Assembly (NCBI RefSeq): GCF_020687685.1
Contig: NZ_JAJEWM010000002.1
Coordinates: 248,001 to 312,000, forward strand
Length of the DNA stretch: 64,000 nt
Direction: 5' to 3'
Source: Tessaracoccus sp. OS52
GTDB taxonomy: Bacteria; Actinomycetota; Actinomycetes; Propionibacteriales; Propionibacteriaceae
The position numbers and the translations under genes were made by a program. Position 1 is the stretch's first letter. The number at the start of each line of letters is the position of its first letter. Shown here piece after piece: positions 51,617-60,526 of this stretch. The notes below the pieces were generated by a model. That model was not told the origin of the DNA. It made no database searches and was given only the letters and a program-made list of their open reading frames with translations.

Positions 51617-52849
51617 ATGACCCCAGGAGATCCCGAGTACCGCAAGGCCGTCCGAGCCGACCTGCTGCGCTTCGCCGCCGGTTCCCGCCACGAGCACGGC
51701 TTCGGCTATCTCGATGTCGGCGGCGCCATCGACGCCGACCGCGCCGTCGAGCTCTACCTCACCTGCCGCATGACCCACGTCTTCAGCCTCGGGCTCCTCG
51801 CCGGGGAGGAACCGGCGGCGGGCGGGCCGGACGCGGAGCACCTGCGCGAGCTGGTCGACCACGGGGTGGTCGCCCTGCTGGAGGGGCCGCTGCACGACGT
51901 CGAACGCGGCGGTTGGTTCGCCTCGGTCCACCCGGACGGGTCCGTCGACGACGCCAAGCAGGCCTACGCCCACGCCTTCGTCGTGCTCGCCGCGAGCAGC
52001 GCCGTCGTCGCCGGTGCGGCACGGGCCCCCGAACTGCTCGACCTCGCCCTGCGGGTGCAGTCGGACCACTTCTGGGACGAGCAGGCCGGCCTGGTCGTCG
52101 AGCAGTGGAACGCGGAGTGGAGCGAACTGGACGACTACCGCGGCGTGAACTCCAACATGCACACCGTCGAGGGCTACCTCGCGGCGGGCGACGTCACGGG
52201 CGACGCGACTTGGCACGCGCGGGCCGCACGGATCGCAGGGCGGGTGGCCGAGTGGGCGCGCGGCAACCAGTGGCGCATCCCGGAGCACTTCACCCCGGAC
52301 TGGCAGCCGATGCTCGAGCACAACCGGGACCAGCCGGCCCACCCGTTCCAGCCCTACGGCGCCACCGTCGGTCACGGGCTGGAGTGGGCGCGGCTGCTGG
52401 TGGCCGTCAGTGAGACGTTCGCGGGCGCCGCCGACGCCGATGCCCTCAAGCAGGCGGCTCTGGCTCTGACTGACCGGGCCGTCGCCGACGGCTGGGCCGC
52501 CGACGGTGCCGACGGCTTCGTCTACACCACCGACTGGGACGGCAACCCGGTGGTGCGCGAGCGGATGCACTGGGTGCTCACCGAGGCCATCGCCACCTCC
52601 ACCGTGCTCGCGCGGGTGGCGGGCGAGGACCCCCACGCCCGCGACCTCGCGCGTTGGTGGGACTACGCCGACGCCCACCTGATCGACCATGAGCACGGCT
52701 CCTGGCACCACGAACTCGGGACGGACAACCAGCCGTCGGCGACGACGTGGCCGGGCAAGCCGGACGCCTACCACGCCTACCAAGCGGCACTCATCGCCGA
52801 CGTGCCCACGACGCCGTCGTTCGCCTCCGCGCTGGCGGCCCGTGCCTGA
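51617..52849 (+). CDS. AGE family sugar isomerase/epimerase (YihS-like)
   Basis: 410 aa (alpha/alpha)6-barrel enzyme. Family marks are CRMTHVFSL, YAHAFVVLA, NSNMHTVEGYLAAG and PGKPDAYHAYQA, with the conserved catalytic histidines. They point to the aldose-ketose isomerase branch (mannose/sulfoquinovose isomerase, YihS) rather than true GlcNAc 2-epimerase. GGAAG lies 9 nt before the ATG. The neighbouring kinase could act on its product; this is inference. Confidence 0.9.
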   Translation: MTPGDPEYRKAVRADLLRFAAGSRHEHGFGYLDVGGAIDADRAVELYLTCRMTHVFSLGLLAGEEPAAGGPDAEHLRELVDHGVVALLEGPLHDVERGGWFASVHPDGSVDDAKQAYAHAFVVLAASSAVVAGAARAPELLDLALRVQSDHFWDEQAGLVVEQWNAEWSELDDYRGVNSNMHTVEGYLAAGDVTGDATWHARAARIAGRVAEWARGNQWRIPEHFTPDWQPMLEHNRDQPAHPFQPYGATVGHGLEWARLLVAVSETFAGAADADALKQAALALTDRAVADGWAADGADGFVYTTDWDGNPVVRERMHWVLTEAIATSTVLARVAGEDPHARDLARWWDYADAHLIDHEHGSWHHELGTDNQPSATTWPGKPDAYHAYQAALIADVPTTPSFASALAARA

Positions 52850-52853
52850 GCCG

Positions 52854-53336
52854 ATGCGTGCCCTCATCGGGACCCTCGGCTACGTCCGGAGGGGCGATGA
52901 GGTACTGCTGGTGCACCGGCAGCGCGCAGGCGACGACCACCTCGGCAAGTACAACGGGCTCGGCGGGAAGCTGGAGGCGGGCGAGGACGCCGTCGAGTGC
53001 CTGTTGAGGGAGTTGCAGGAGGAGGCCGGGATCCGCGCCACGTCGGTGCGACTGCGCGGCACGATCGCCTGGCCGGGATTCGGGTCCGACGGCTCGGACT
53101 GGTTCGGGCTGGTCTTCGTCGTCGACGACTTCGAGGGCGAGCCGCCGGAGCGCAACGACGACGGGCCGCTCGCGTGGGTGCGGATCGACGATCTGGACAC
53201 CCTGCCGATGTGGGACGGCGACAGGCACTTCCTCCCGCTCGTCTTCGACGACGACCCGCGCCAGTTCCACGCCGTGCTGCCGTACCGGGACGGGTCGCTC
53301 GTGGTCGAGGGCATCCATGTGACCCGGCTGGGTTGA
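52854..53336 (+). CDS. NUDIX hydrolase, 8-oxo-dGTPase-like
   Basis: 160 aa. The Nudix box is GGKLEAGEDAVECLLRELQE plus EAG (G-x5-E-x7-REL-QEEAG), preceded by KYNGLG and followed by WFGLVF, as in MutT/NUDT1 enzymes that remove oxidised nucleotides. The ATG lies 4 nt after the epimerase stop; a GTG at 52842 overlapping that gene is an alternative. It is co-transcribed with the epimerase gene. Confidence 0.88.
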   Translation: MRALIGTLGYVRRGDEVLLVHRQRAGDDHLGKYNGLGGKLEAGEDAVECLLRELQEEAGIRATSVRLRGTIAWPGFGSDGSDWFGLVFVVDDFEGEPPERNDDGPLAWVRIDDLDTLPMWDGDRHFLPLVFDDDPRQFHAVLPYRDGSLVVEGIHVTRLG

Positions 53337-53447
53337 GTTCTCAGGGACGCTTCAGGGTGCCGATCCATTGTTTGTGAACCTTTTCGGGACCACACTTGGT
53401 CTACGCCATTCAGTCACCCGAGGGTGGCTGGGACAGGAGCACATGCA

Positions 53448-54053
53448 ATGAACGACAACCAGAACTGGGTCGATCCGAATGCACCGAAGCCCGAGGACCC
53501 GAGGCACCACGACCAGAAGACCAAGGAACAGCTTGAAAAGATGAGCGAGGACGTCCGGGAGAACGCCGAGAAGTTCGGCGAGGCCGCTCGGAAGCTCGCG
53601 CAGGAGACTGGTTACGCCGTCGCTGGTTTCGCCGGCCTGGTGGGTGAGAAGGCCAAGGTCTTCTACGAGGAGCAGAAGCAGGAGTACGCGCAGACGCACC
53701 CGGACGTCGACAAGGACCCCGGCGCGAAGGAGTTCCTGGAGCAGCTGTCGGAGAAGTTGAACAGGTTCGTCGATGACCTCACCAAGGGCTTCAAGGACAT
53801 GGCCGAGCGCGGGCGCGAGACCGTCGAGCGCCAGTCCGGCAAGGGCCCTGACACCACGGGTGCTGCGGGTGCCGCGGGTGCTGGAGCGGCCGACGCTTCG
53901 GGTCCCGAGTCCGGCTCGGGCTACTGGTCCCCGGAGCCCACCCCGGACGCGGACCCCAGCGGCCCCGACTTCGAGGACGTGAACCTGGTCGAGGAACCGG
54001 CCAGCGACAGCGTCGAGGCGGGCGTGGTGGACGAGGAGCGCCACGACCTCTGA
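53448..54053 (+). CDS. Highly charged helical protein of unknown function
   Basis: 201 aa. Residues 20-140 are Lys/Glu/Asp-rich and strongly helical with apolipophorin- or LEA-like heptads (DVRENAEKFGEAARKLAQE, EKAKVFYEEQKQEY). A mildly hydrophobic stretch, YAVAGFAGLVG, is too short for a membrane span. The C-terminal 60 residues are an acidic Gly/Ala/Pro-rich tail. AGGAG lies 8 nt before the ATG. A stress-protectant or membrane-surface role is possible; it resembles the helical protein encoded at 56968. Confidence 0.75.
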   Translation: MNDNQNWVDPNAPKPEDPRHHDQKTKEQLEKMSEDVRENAEKFGEAARKLAQETGYAVAGFAGLVGEKAKVFYEEQKQEYAQTHPDVDKDPGAKEFLEQLSEKLNRFVDDLTKGFKDMAERGRETVERQSGKGPDTTGAAGAAGAGAADASGPESGSGYWSPEPTPDADPSGPDFEDVNLVEEPASDSVEAGVVDEERHDL

Positions 54054-54070
54054 GCCGACACCCAGCTGGG

Positions 54071-54126
54071 CGAGTAACCGGCGAGGAACGAGGGTTGGGT
54101 CACCCTCTCGTTCCTCGCCTTACTCG
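54071..54126. terminator. Palindrome between convergent genes, related to the 5446-5722 repeats
   Basis: GGCGAGGAACGAG / CTCGTTCCTCGCC (13 bp) with a 14-nt loop, extended by CGAGTAA / TTACTCG after a 2-nt bulge. The right arm continues into TTACTCGATCAGCGGA, the sequence found in the 5446-5722 elements. It should act as a bidirectional terminator. Confidence 0.75.
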
Positions 54127-54139
54127 ATCAGCGGAGCGC

Positions 54140-55153
54140 TCAGGACAACGGGGTCCGGGCGTGCTCCACGAGCCGGTCGAAACCGGAGTCCAGCTCGGCA
54201 TTGACGTTCTGCGCCTCGGGATGCGCGTCGAACCAGGCGATCTGCTCGTGCGCCCCTTGGTCATAGGTGATGCTGGGGCTGAACTCCGGCACGAGCGCCT
54301 TCAGCTTCGAGCAGTCGAACACCATCGAGTGCGACTTGTCACCCAGCAGCCCGGGGCCGACGTCGGGGAGCGCCTTCGCGATCGTCTCCGACGCCACGTG
54401 GACCAACTGGGGCGCGGCGACCCCGGCCGCTTTGGCGAGCCACGTGTAGATCTGGTTCCAGGTCGGGGCGTGGTCGCTCATGATGTGGAACGTGTCGCCC
54501 ACCGCGAACGGGTTGCCCAGAAGGCCCACGAACCCGACGGCGAAGTCGTCGGTGTGCGTGACGGTCCACCGGGTGGTGCCGTCGCCGTGCACGACCACGG
54601 GTTTCCCGGCCCGCAACCTGGCGACGTCGGTCCAGCCTCCGGTGGTGGTCGGGCGAGTCTCGTCGTAGGTGTGCGACGGCCGGACGATCGTCGCGGGGAA
54701 ACCGTTGTCGCGGTACTCGCGCACCAGCAGGTCCTCGCAGGCGATCTTGTCGCGGGAGTACTTCCAGAAGGGGTTGCGCAGGGGGGTCGACTCGGTGACG
54801 GGCACCCGGGACGGCGGCTTCTGGTAGGCCGACGCCGTCGAGATGAAGACGTACTGGCCGGTGCGGCCGCTGAAGCGCGCGACGTCGCGGGCGACGAAGT
54901 CCGGCTGGAAGGCCAGGAACTGGGCGACGACGTCGAACTCGCGTCCGGCGAGGGCGTCGTCGACGGCCCGGTCGTCATGCACATCGGCCACCAGGGACTC
55001 CACTTCCGCGGGGAGCGGATGCTTGGAGGACTGGCCGCGGTTGAGGACCGTCACGCGATGTCCGAGCGCGACGGCGCGCTCAACGCTCGCGTGGCTGATG
55101 GTGCCGCTGCCGCCGATGAAGAGGATTTCCTGCCGATTCCGGATGGTTGCCAT
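54140..55153 (-). CDS. NAD-dependent epimerase/dehydratase family protein (extended SDR)
   Basis: 337 aa. It opens ILFIGGSGTISHASVERAV, a Rossmann fold with an unusual GGSGTIS loop. The Ser-Tyr-Lys set appears as FISTASAYQ and FWKYSRDKIACED. C-terminal HTDDFAVGFVGLLGNP resembles plant chloroplast-stem-loop-binding and UDP-glucose epimerase-like proteins. The substrate is unknown. The ATG at 55153 starts just before the fold. It is divergent from the membrane-associated trio. Confidence 0.85.
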   Translation of the reverse strand: MATIRNRQEILFIGGSGTISHASVERAVALGHRVTVLNRGQSSKHPLPAEVESLVADVHDDRAVDDALAGREFDVVAQFLAFQPDFVARDVARFSGRTGQYVFISTASAYQKPPSRVPVTESTPLRNPFWKYSRDKIACEDLLVREYRDNGFPATIVRPSHTYDETRPTTTGGWTDVARLRAGKPVVVHGDGTTRWTVTHTDDFAVGFVGLLGNPFAVGDTFHIMSDHAPTWNQIYTWLAKAAGVAAPQLVHVASETIAKALPDVGPGLLGDKSHSMVFDCSKLKALVPEFSPSITYDQGAHEQIAWFDAHPEAQNVNAELDSGFDRLVEHARTPLS

Positions 55154-55265
55154 GGCCCCATCCTTGCCGAACACGGGTTTTCCAGTAACCCGATCTGGTG
55201 AACCTGTGGTGATTACCATGATTCGCCTACGGGTGCAAATCGCGCCCCGAGGTATGGAGGACACC

Positions 55266-56330
55266 ATGACGTACCCCGACGAAGGGCCCTTCGAGGGCTC
55301 ACGCGAGCAGGACCGTCCGGACTTCACCACGACCCCAAGGACGCCTGGCGAGTCACAATCCGCCAGCTTTTCGACCGTTCCAGCAGGACAGTCAGGCTCG
55401 ACCACGGACCAGACCAAGGAAGTAGCAAGCCATACCGGTGATCGCGCGAAGGACGTCGCAGGAACCGCAAAGCAGGAGGCGGGTGCGGTGAAGGACACCG
55501 CGGTCGAGGCCGGCTCCCACGTGGTGGAGTCCGCGAAGTCGGAGGCCGCGGGCGTGATGGAGGAGGCGAAGTACGAGAGTCGTCGTGTCTTCGATGAGGG
55601 GATGCGGGAACTCCGCGTCCAGGCCGGCAACGGCCAGAACCAGCTCACCGGGTTCGTGCGTTCCCTGAGCGGGGAACTGGGCTCAATGGGCAACTCGACC
55701 GACCAGTCCGGCCCCATGGTCGACCTGGTCAGGTCGCTGGAACGTTATGGTCGCGACACGGCCGACTGGCTCGAGCACAACGAGCCCGAGGAGGTTCTCG
55801 ATTCCGTCCGGCGGTACGCGGCCCGCAAGCCATGGGCGTTCCTGGCCATCTCGGCCGGCGTCGGATTCGTCGGTGCTCGCCTCGTCAGGGGCCTCCAGGG
55901 TGCCAAGTCCGACGAGGACGACCGCCGCTCGGCGTCGCGTCGCTACGACTCACCCGCTCGTGCCTCGTACTCGAGCGGTGCAGGAACAGCGCCGGGCACC
56001 TATGGCACCGGCTCCCGCGCCACCGGAGCAACGGGTGGCGCCTACCCCTCGCAGTCTGCTGGGACCGGTGGAGCCGCGCAGTACCCGTCCCAGCCGGCAA
56101 CCGGCCCGGGTGGCGCCGGGCAGTACCCCTCCCAGCCGACCACCGGTAGCGGTGGCGCAGGGCAGTACCCGTCCCAGCCGTCCTCGGGTTCGGGCTACGT
56201 GGAGGGTTACCCGCCGCCCAGCGGGGGCGCCTCCGGTGGCGCAACGACGCAGAACCCGATGCCCGGACAGGGCTACCCGCCCTCCTCACCGCAGGGCGGC
56301 CAGGGCACCCGGCATGAGGACCTGCGATGA
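55266..56330 (+). CDS. Membrane-associated protein with helical core and repetitive Gly/Pro/Tyr tail
   Basis: 354 aa. Residues about 45-125 are an amphipathic Ala/Glu/Lys region (KDVAGTAKQEAGAVKDTAVE), 190-212 are a single membrane helix (AFLAISAGVGFVGARLV), and the last 110 residues are low complexity with QYPSQP repeated three times. GGAGG lies 5 nt before the ATG at 55266; an in-frame ATG at 55254 precedes the ribosome site. It heads a coupled operon with the holin-like and DUF3618 genes. Function unknown; an envelope-stress role is a guess. Confidence 0.8.
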   Translation: MTYPDEGPFEGSREQDRPDFTTTPRTPGESQSASFSTVPAGQSGSTTDQTKEVASHTGDRAKDVAGTAKQEAGAVKDTAVEAGSHVVESAKSEAAGVMEEAKYESRRVFDEGMRELRVQAGNGQNQLTGFVRSLSGELGSMGNSTDQSGPMVDLVRSLERYGRDTADWLEHNEPEEVLDSVRRYAARKPWAFLAISAGVGFVGARLVRGLQGAKSDEDDRRSASRRYDSPARASYSSGAGTAPGTYGTGSRATGATGGAYPSQSAGTGGAAQYPSQPATGPGGAGQYPSQPTTGSGGAGQYPSQPSSGSGYVEGYPPPSGGASGGATTQNPMPGQGYPPSSPQGGQGTRHEDLR

Positions 56331-56971
56331 CGTCGCCCTACAACGATCCCGTCAGGCCGCGCCCCGGCGGGCCGGCGGACCCGAACGCGCCCTACGATCC
56401 GGCCAGGCCCTACGATCCGGCCGCGCCCTACGATCCGGCCGCGCCGTACGATCCGGCCAGGACCTACGATCCGGCCGCGCCCCACGTCGACCCGGACATG
56501 CCGGTGGGTGACAGCGCCGCGGTGCGCGACGATGTCGAGGCTGAGGCGAGCTACCAACGCTATCGCTCCGAGGAACGCTCTCTGGGCGAGATCGCATCCG
56601 ACGTGCTCAACAATGCCTCGACGTTGATCCGCCAGGAGGTGGAACTCGCGAAGGCCGAAGTCAGCCAGTCGGCGACGAAGGCAGGCAAGGGCGTCGGTCT
56701 GCTCGTCGCAGCCGGCGTCGCCGCTTTCCTGGGCCTGATCGCGCTCACGCTCATGCTGTGGTGGGCGCTCGCGGTCCTGATTGGGTCCGACACGGACCCG
56801 GCGCTCGGATTGAGCGGTCTGATCGTCACGATCATCTGGTTGGTGATCGCCGCCATCCTCGCCGTGGTCGGCAGGGGAGAGCTCGCCAAGGTCCGTGGTC
56901 TCCCGAAGACGACCGACACCGTCAAGAAGATTCCCAATGCCGCTACTGGTCACGAGGAGAAGAACCGATGA
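56327..56971 (+). CDS. Phage holin family (superfamily III-like) membrane protein
   Basis: 214 aa. The N-terminal 55 residues hold YDPA repeats (six copies of YDPA(A/R)(P/T)). A helical segment (GEIASDVLNNASTLIRQEVELAKAE) leads to two membrane helices (about 122-148 and 160-180). This is the actinobacterial Phage_holin_3_6-type protein, usually chromosomal and not phage-borne. It overlaps both neighbours by ATGA, so all three are coupled. Confidence 0.85.
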   Translation: MTSPYNDPVRPRPGGPADPNAPYDPARPYDPAAPYDPAAPYDPARTYDPAAPHVDPDMPVGDSAAVRDDVEAEASYQRYRSEERSLGEIASDVLNNASTLIRQEVELAKAEVSQSATKAGKGVGLLVAAGVAAFLGLIALTLMLWWALAVLIGSDTDPALGLSGLIVTIIWLVIAAILAVVGRGELAKVRGLPKTTDTVKKIPNAATGHEEKNR

Positions 56972-57630
56972 CTGACAACCCCGAAGACATCCGCCGCGAC
57001 ATCGAGCGAACCCGTGCGGAGCTCAGTGACAACGTCAACGCGCTGGGTGACAGCGCCAAGCCGAGCAACATCGTGCGTGAGCAGGTGGACAACGTGAAGG
57101 ACAAGGCCCATGGTCTGAAGGAACGCATCTTCGGCAGCGACTACGACCCCTACGACCACGGCGCCGTCGGCGACGTCGGTGACAGGGCCTCGGGTGTGGT
57201 CTCCGACGCTCGCGACGCCGTCGCGGACGCGCCGCGCCAGCTGAAGTCGCAGACCCGGGGCAACCCGATTGCGGCCGGGCTGATTGCCGCCGGCGTCGGG
57301 GCGCTCATCGGTGGGCTGTTGCCGGCGACGCGGTTCGAGAAGGACGCGGCGACGCAGGTGAAGGACGCCGCCGAGCCCGCCATCGAGCAGGTCAAGGAGA
57401 TGGCCCAGGAGGCCGGGGAGCACCTCAAGCCGATGGCGCAGGAGGCTGCCGAGAACGTGAAGAACGTGGCCCAGGCCGCGGGTCAGAACGTCTCGGCCGA
57501 GGCTTCGGCGGCAAAGGACGAGGTGGCCTACCAGGCCAAGTCGTCCGCGGACACTGTTCGCAGCGACGCGCAGACCAAGGTCGAGGAGACCAAGCAGGAG
57601 GTCGCGGAGAAGCGCGAACAGCAGTACTGA
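56968..57630 (+). CDS. DUF3618 domain protein
   Basis: 220 aa. The N-terminal DNPEDIRRDIERTRAELSDNV is the DUF3618 signature (here NPEDIRRDIERTRAEL). A membrane-like helix, NPIAAGLIAAGVGALIGGLL, lies at about 92-111. The rest is a long Ala/Glu/Lys amphipathic helix with 11-residue-like repeats. DUF3618 and holin-like genes are commonly paired in actinobacteria; the job of the pair is unknown. Ends at a strong terminator. Confidence 0.88.
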   Translation: MTDNPEDIRRDIERTRAELSDNVNALGDSAKPSNIVREQVDNVKDKAHGLKERIFGSDYDPYDHGAVGDVGDRASGVVSDARDAVADAPRQLKSQTRGNPIAAGLIAAGVGALIGGLLPATRFEKDAATQVKDAAEPAIEQVKEMAQEAGEHLKPMAQEAAENVKNVAQAAGQNVSAEASAAKDEVAYQAKSSADTVRSDAQTKVEETKQEVAEKREQQY

Positions 57631-57640
57631 ACAGCCAGAC

Positions 57641-57680
57641 GCACGCGGCCCCGCCCTCAACGAGGGGCGGGGCCGCGTGC
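57641..57680. terminator. Bidirectional terminator
   Basis: Arms GCACGCGGCCCCGCCCTC and its complement, 18 bp with one bulged G and a short loop. It lies between the convergent DUF3618 and GH13 genes. Confidence 0.9.
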
Positions 57681-57695
57681 TGCCTCGTTCGCGAC

Positions 57696-59498
57696 TCAGG
57701 CGTCCTGGCTGTAGATCAGGACGGAGTAGGGGCCGATGTCGATGTTCGCGTGTGCTGGCATGTTGTCCTCGTCCTCGGAGAAGGCGGTGACGTCGAAGCC
57801 GTCGTGGTCGCCGAACAGCTTGCTGTACAAGCTGGCGTCGCTGTTGAACCGCAGCTTCCACAGGCCTTCGGCGGGCATGCCGATCCGGTAGTCGGCATAC
57901 GCGCTGTTGTGCAGGTTGACCACGACGACGACGTCGTCGCCCGGCCCGTGGTCAAGCCAGCGCTGGAAGGCGATGACGTTGTCGTCGTCGTTCACGTGGA
58001 AGACGTTGAGGCCGCGCCCGGTGAGGCCGCGGGTGACGCCGGAGCGGTTGAGGCGGAGGTCGATCAGGTTCTTGTACAGCAACTCGATGCCGCGGAAGCG
58101 CTCGCTGCGCTCCCAGTCGAGCGGGTCGTCGTCGGAGAACCAGCCGCCCTCCAGGATCTCCTGACCCTGGAAGATCATGGGAATTCCGGGCGACGTCATG
58201 ACGAGGGCGCCTCCGACGGTGGAGCGCTTGGCCGCGTGGTAGCCCTCCTGGTCGACGGGATCGATCTCGTGGGGGACGCGGGCAGAGCCGTTGGCCACCT
58301 CGTCGTGGGACTCGGTGTAGATGACCCGGCGCAGGGGATCGCCGTCGAAGTTGTGCGCGACGGCGGCGGCCACGGCCTCGAGGGAGCGGTGCTCGTCGGC
58401 CATCGTGGTGAGGGCCTCGCGGACGGGGTGGACGAACTCGGCGTCCCACTGGGCGTGGAAGCCGGCGCCGTGGTCCTCGAGGCCGACGACGCGGTCGTGG
58501 CCGTGGAGGTCCTCGGCGATCATGATGCGGCCAGGGAACTCCTGGCGGACGCTCTCGTTGATCCAGCGCATCAGGCCCCAGCCGTCCTCGAGGTCGAAGG
58601 CGGAGCCGTCGACGCTGCGCATGTAGGGGGTCATGTCCAGGCGCAAGCCGTCGAGGTGGTAGTCGCGCAGCCACATCATGGCGTTGTCATGGATGAAGCG
58701 GCGGACCTCCTCGCGGCCGTAGTCGGGCCGGGTGTCGCCCCAGGGGGTGGCGGAGCGGTGGTCGTTGTAGAAGTAGATGCCGCCCTTGCCGTTCTCGCTC
58801 CAGCCGTCGAACTGCCACAGGTCCAGGTCAGAGGGGCCGAAGTGGTTGTAGACGACGTCGAGGATCACGGCGAGGCCACGGCGGTGCGCCTGCTTGATGA
58901 GGTTCTTGAACGATTCCGGTCCGCCGTAGGAGGACTCGACGGCGAAGATGTGGGCCGGGTTGTAGCCCCAGGAGAGGTCGCCGGCGAATTCGGCGACGGG
59001 CATGATCTGGAGCGCGTTGACCCCGAGTTCCTTCAGGTGGTCGAGGTGGGCGGCGACATCGTCGAAGCTGCCGACCTCCGCGTCATCGGCGGCGCGGAAG
59101 AAGGTGCCCACATGCATCTCGTAGATGACCAGTTCGTGGTGGGGCGGGCAGTTGGCGGAGTCGTCCTCCCAGTCGAACCGGGAGTGGTCGTGGATGACGC
59201 CGTGACCGACGGAGTTGGTCACCTCAAGTGCGTAGGGGTCGATGCGGTCGGCGCCGAAGTCACCGTTGGTGAGGTGGAACTTGTAGCCCTGGCCGGGTTC
59301 GGCGCCCTCGACGAACCCGTACCAGAAGCCGTTGCCCTCGCTCTCGAGGGCGTTGGCGTCGGTGTCCCAGTCGTTGAACTCGCCGAACACGCTCACGGTC
59401 TCGGCGTGCGGTGCCCAGACGCGGAAGGCGACGCCGCCGTCGGCGACGATGGCTCCCATTCCGGCGAGTCGTTCACGATTGGTGCTCTGCTGGGTCAT
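57696..59498 (-). CDS. GH13 alpha-glucan enzyme with N-terminal CBM48 (branching-enzyme-like)
   Basis: 600 aa. A CBM48/E-set domain (about 15-105, VAFRVWAPHAETVSVFGEFN) precedes a GH13 barrel with DVVYNH (214-219), nucleophile D288 in GLRLDM, acid/base E329 in IMIAED and HD (398-399) in ESHDE. A C-terminal beta domain ends the protein. The catalytic set is complete. It is shorter than classical GlgB (about 730 aa) and may be a branching enzyme, or a debranching or trehalose-forming relative. GGCGGGA lies 4 nt before the ATG. It stands alone, without other glycogen genes. Confidence 0.88.
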   Translation of the reverse strand: MTQQSTNRERLAGMGAIVADGGVAFRVWAPHAETVSVFGEFNDWDTDANALESEGNGFWYGFVEGAEPGQGYKFHLTNGDFGADRIDPYALEVTNSVGHGVIHDHSRFDWEDDSANCPPHHELVIYEMHVGTFFRAADDAEVGSFDDVAAHLDHLKELGVNALQIMPVAEFAGDLSWGYNPAHIFAVESSYGGPESFKNLIKQAHRRGLAVILDVVYNHFGPSDLDLWQFDGWSENGKGGIYFYNDHRSATPWGDTRPDYGREEVRRFIHDNAMMWLRDYHLDGLRLDMTPYMRSVDGSAFDLEDGWGLMRWINESVRQEFPGRIMIAEDLHGHDRVVGLEDHGAGFHAQWDAEFVHPVREALTTMADEHRSLEAVAAAVAHNFDGDPLRRVIYTESHDEVANGSARVPHEIDPVDQEGYHAAKRSTVGGALVMTSPGIPMIFQGQEILEGGWFSDDDPLDWERSERFRGIELLYKNLIDLRLNRSGVTRGLTGRGLNVFHVNDDDNVIAFQRWLDHGPGDDVVVVVNLHNSAYADYRIGMPAEGLWKLRFNSDASLYSKLFGDHDGFDVTAFSEDEDNMPAHANIDIGPYSVLIYSQDA

Positions 59499-59605
59499 GG
59501 GTCCCGCCTCTCGATAGCTGATTGAAGTGTGGCGGATGCGGTGGGTGCTCGCCAACTGGCGGCCCCTGCGGCAAACTTCGATCAAGAGTCCCGGAAGGGG
59601 TCAGC

Positions 59606-60358
59606 ATGGCGGACCTGTTCGCGCCCGAGTGGTCGGGCGAGCCGTTCCGGCTGTTCAGCTGGCAGCACCTGACGATGCTCGCGGTGGTGCTCTTGGTGAC
59701 GGTGGGTTCCGTTCTGGTGGGGTCCCGGTTGTCCGAGGAGCGACGGCGCGTCGTGCGACTGGTCCTGGCGGCGGTGATGACGCTCAACATCGTGGGCTGG
59801 CACCTCTGGAATGCGGCCGTCGGGCTGTGGACGCCGCAGACCTTGCTGCCGTTGCACCTGTGTTCTGTGCTGGGGATTGTGACCGTCGCGGCGTTGCTGA
59901 CGCGCTCGCCGACCCTGACGAACCTCTCCTGGCTGCTTGGCGTGGGAGGCGCGCTGCAGGCGCTGCTCACCCCGGAGGTGGCGCCGTTCGGGTTCCCCCA
60001 TTACCGGGTGTGGCAGTCGGCGCTGGCGCACGGGCTGCTGGTGGTGGCGCCGTCGTGGCTGGTGTTCGTGGAGCAGATCCGGCCCACCTTGGGGTGGGTG
60101 CTTCGCTGCCTCGGCATCCTGCACGTCTATGCGCTGGTGGTCTACGTGGTGAACGTCTTCGTCGGGAGCAACTACCTGTACGTGAACGGCAAGCCGGGCT
60201 TCGCGACGGTCCTGAACCTGTTGCCGCCGTGGCCCACCTACCTGTTGGTCCTCGAGGTCATACTGGTCTGCATCATGCTGCTGGCCTGGCTCGGGGGCCG
60301 ACGGTGGCGCGAGCGGGAGTCGGCGGCGACTTGGTCGGGGCAACCGGTGGCAGGTTGA
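59606..60358 (+). CDS. TIGR02206/YwaF-like integral membrane protein
   Basis: 250 aa with seven hydrophobic helices. FSWQHLTMLA, LPLHLCSVLG, NYLYVNGKP and LNLLPPWPTYLL are marks of the YwaF/TIGR02206 family of unknown function. GGAAGGGG lies 5 nt before the ATG. It is divergent from the GH13 gene with a 107-bp shared region. Confidence 0.88.
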   Translation: MADLFAPEWSGEPFRLFSWQHLTMLAVVLLVTVGSVLVGSRLSEERRRVVRLVLAAVMTLNIVGWHLWNAAVGLWTPQTLLPLHLCSVLGIVTVAALLTRSPTLTNLSWLLGVGGALQALLTPEVAPFGFPHYRVWQSALAHGLLVVAPSWLVFVEQIRPTLGWVLRCLGILHVYALVVYVVNVFVGSNYLYVNGKPGFATVLNLLPPWPTYLLVLEVILVCIMLLAWLGGRRWRERESAATWSGQPVAG

Positions 60359-60526
60359 GTCGCGGTACCGACGGGTCGCCGCCACAGGTAAGGGCCGCGG
60401 TCTCAGCTTCCGGTTCGCCAGCACCTGTTCGGGGTCATCGCCGCAGTGTCACCTGCTACCAACCCAGTCTCCGCGGGCTTGTCGAGGTGTTCCCTGGATC
60501 GTGAGGTCGGCGATACCGTCAGGCGC

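Noticed and set aside
56327-56971. Prophage remnant, based on the holin family match
   Set aside because: The holin superfamily III-type protein is common on actinobacterial chromosomes with DUF3618; no phage structural, lysis or integrase gene is nearby.
57750-59525. 591-codon open frame antisense to the GH13 gene
   Set aside because: Val/Asp/Gly-rich shadow of a gene with an intact catalytic set on the other strand.
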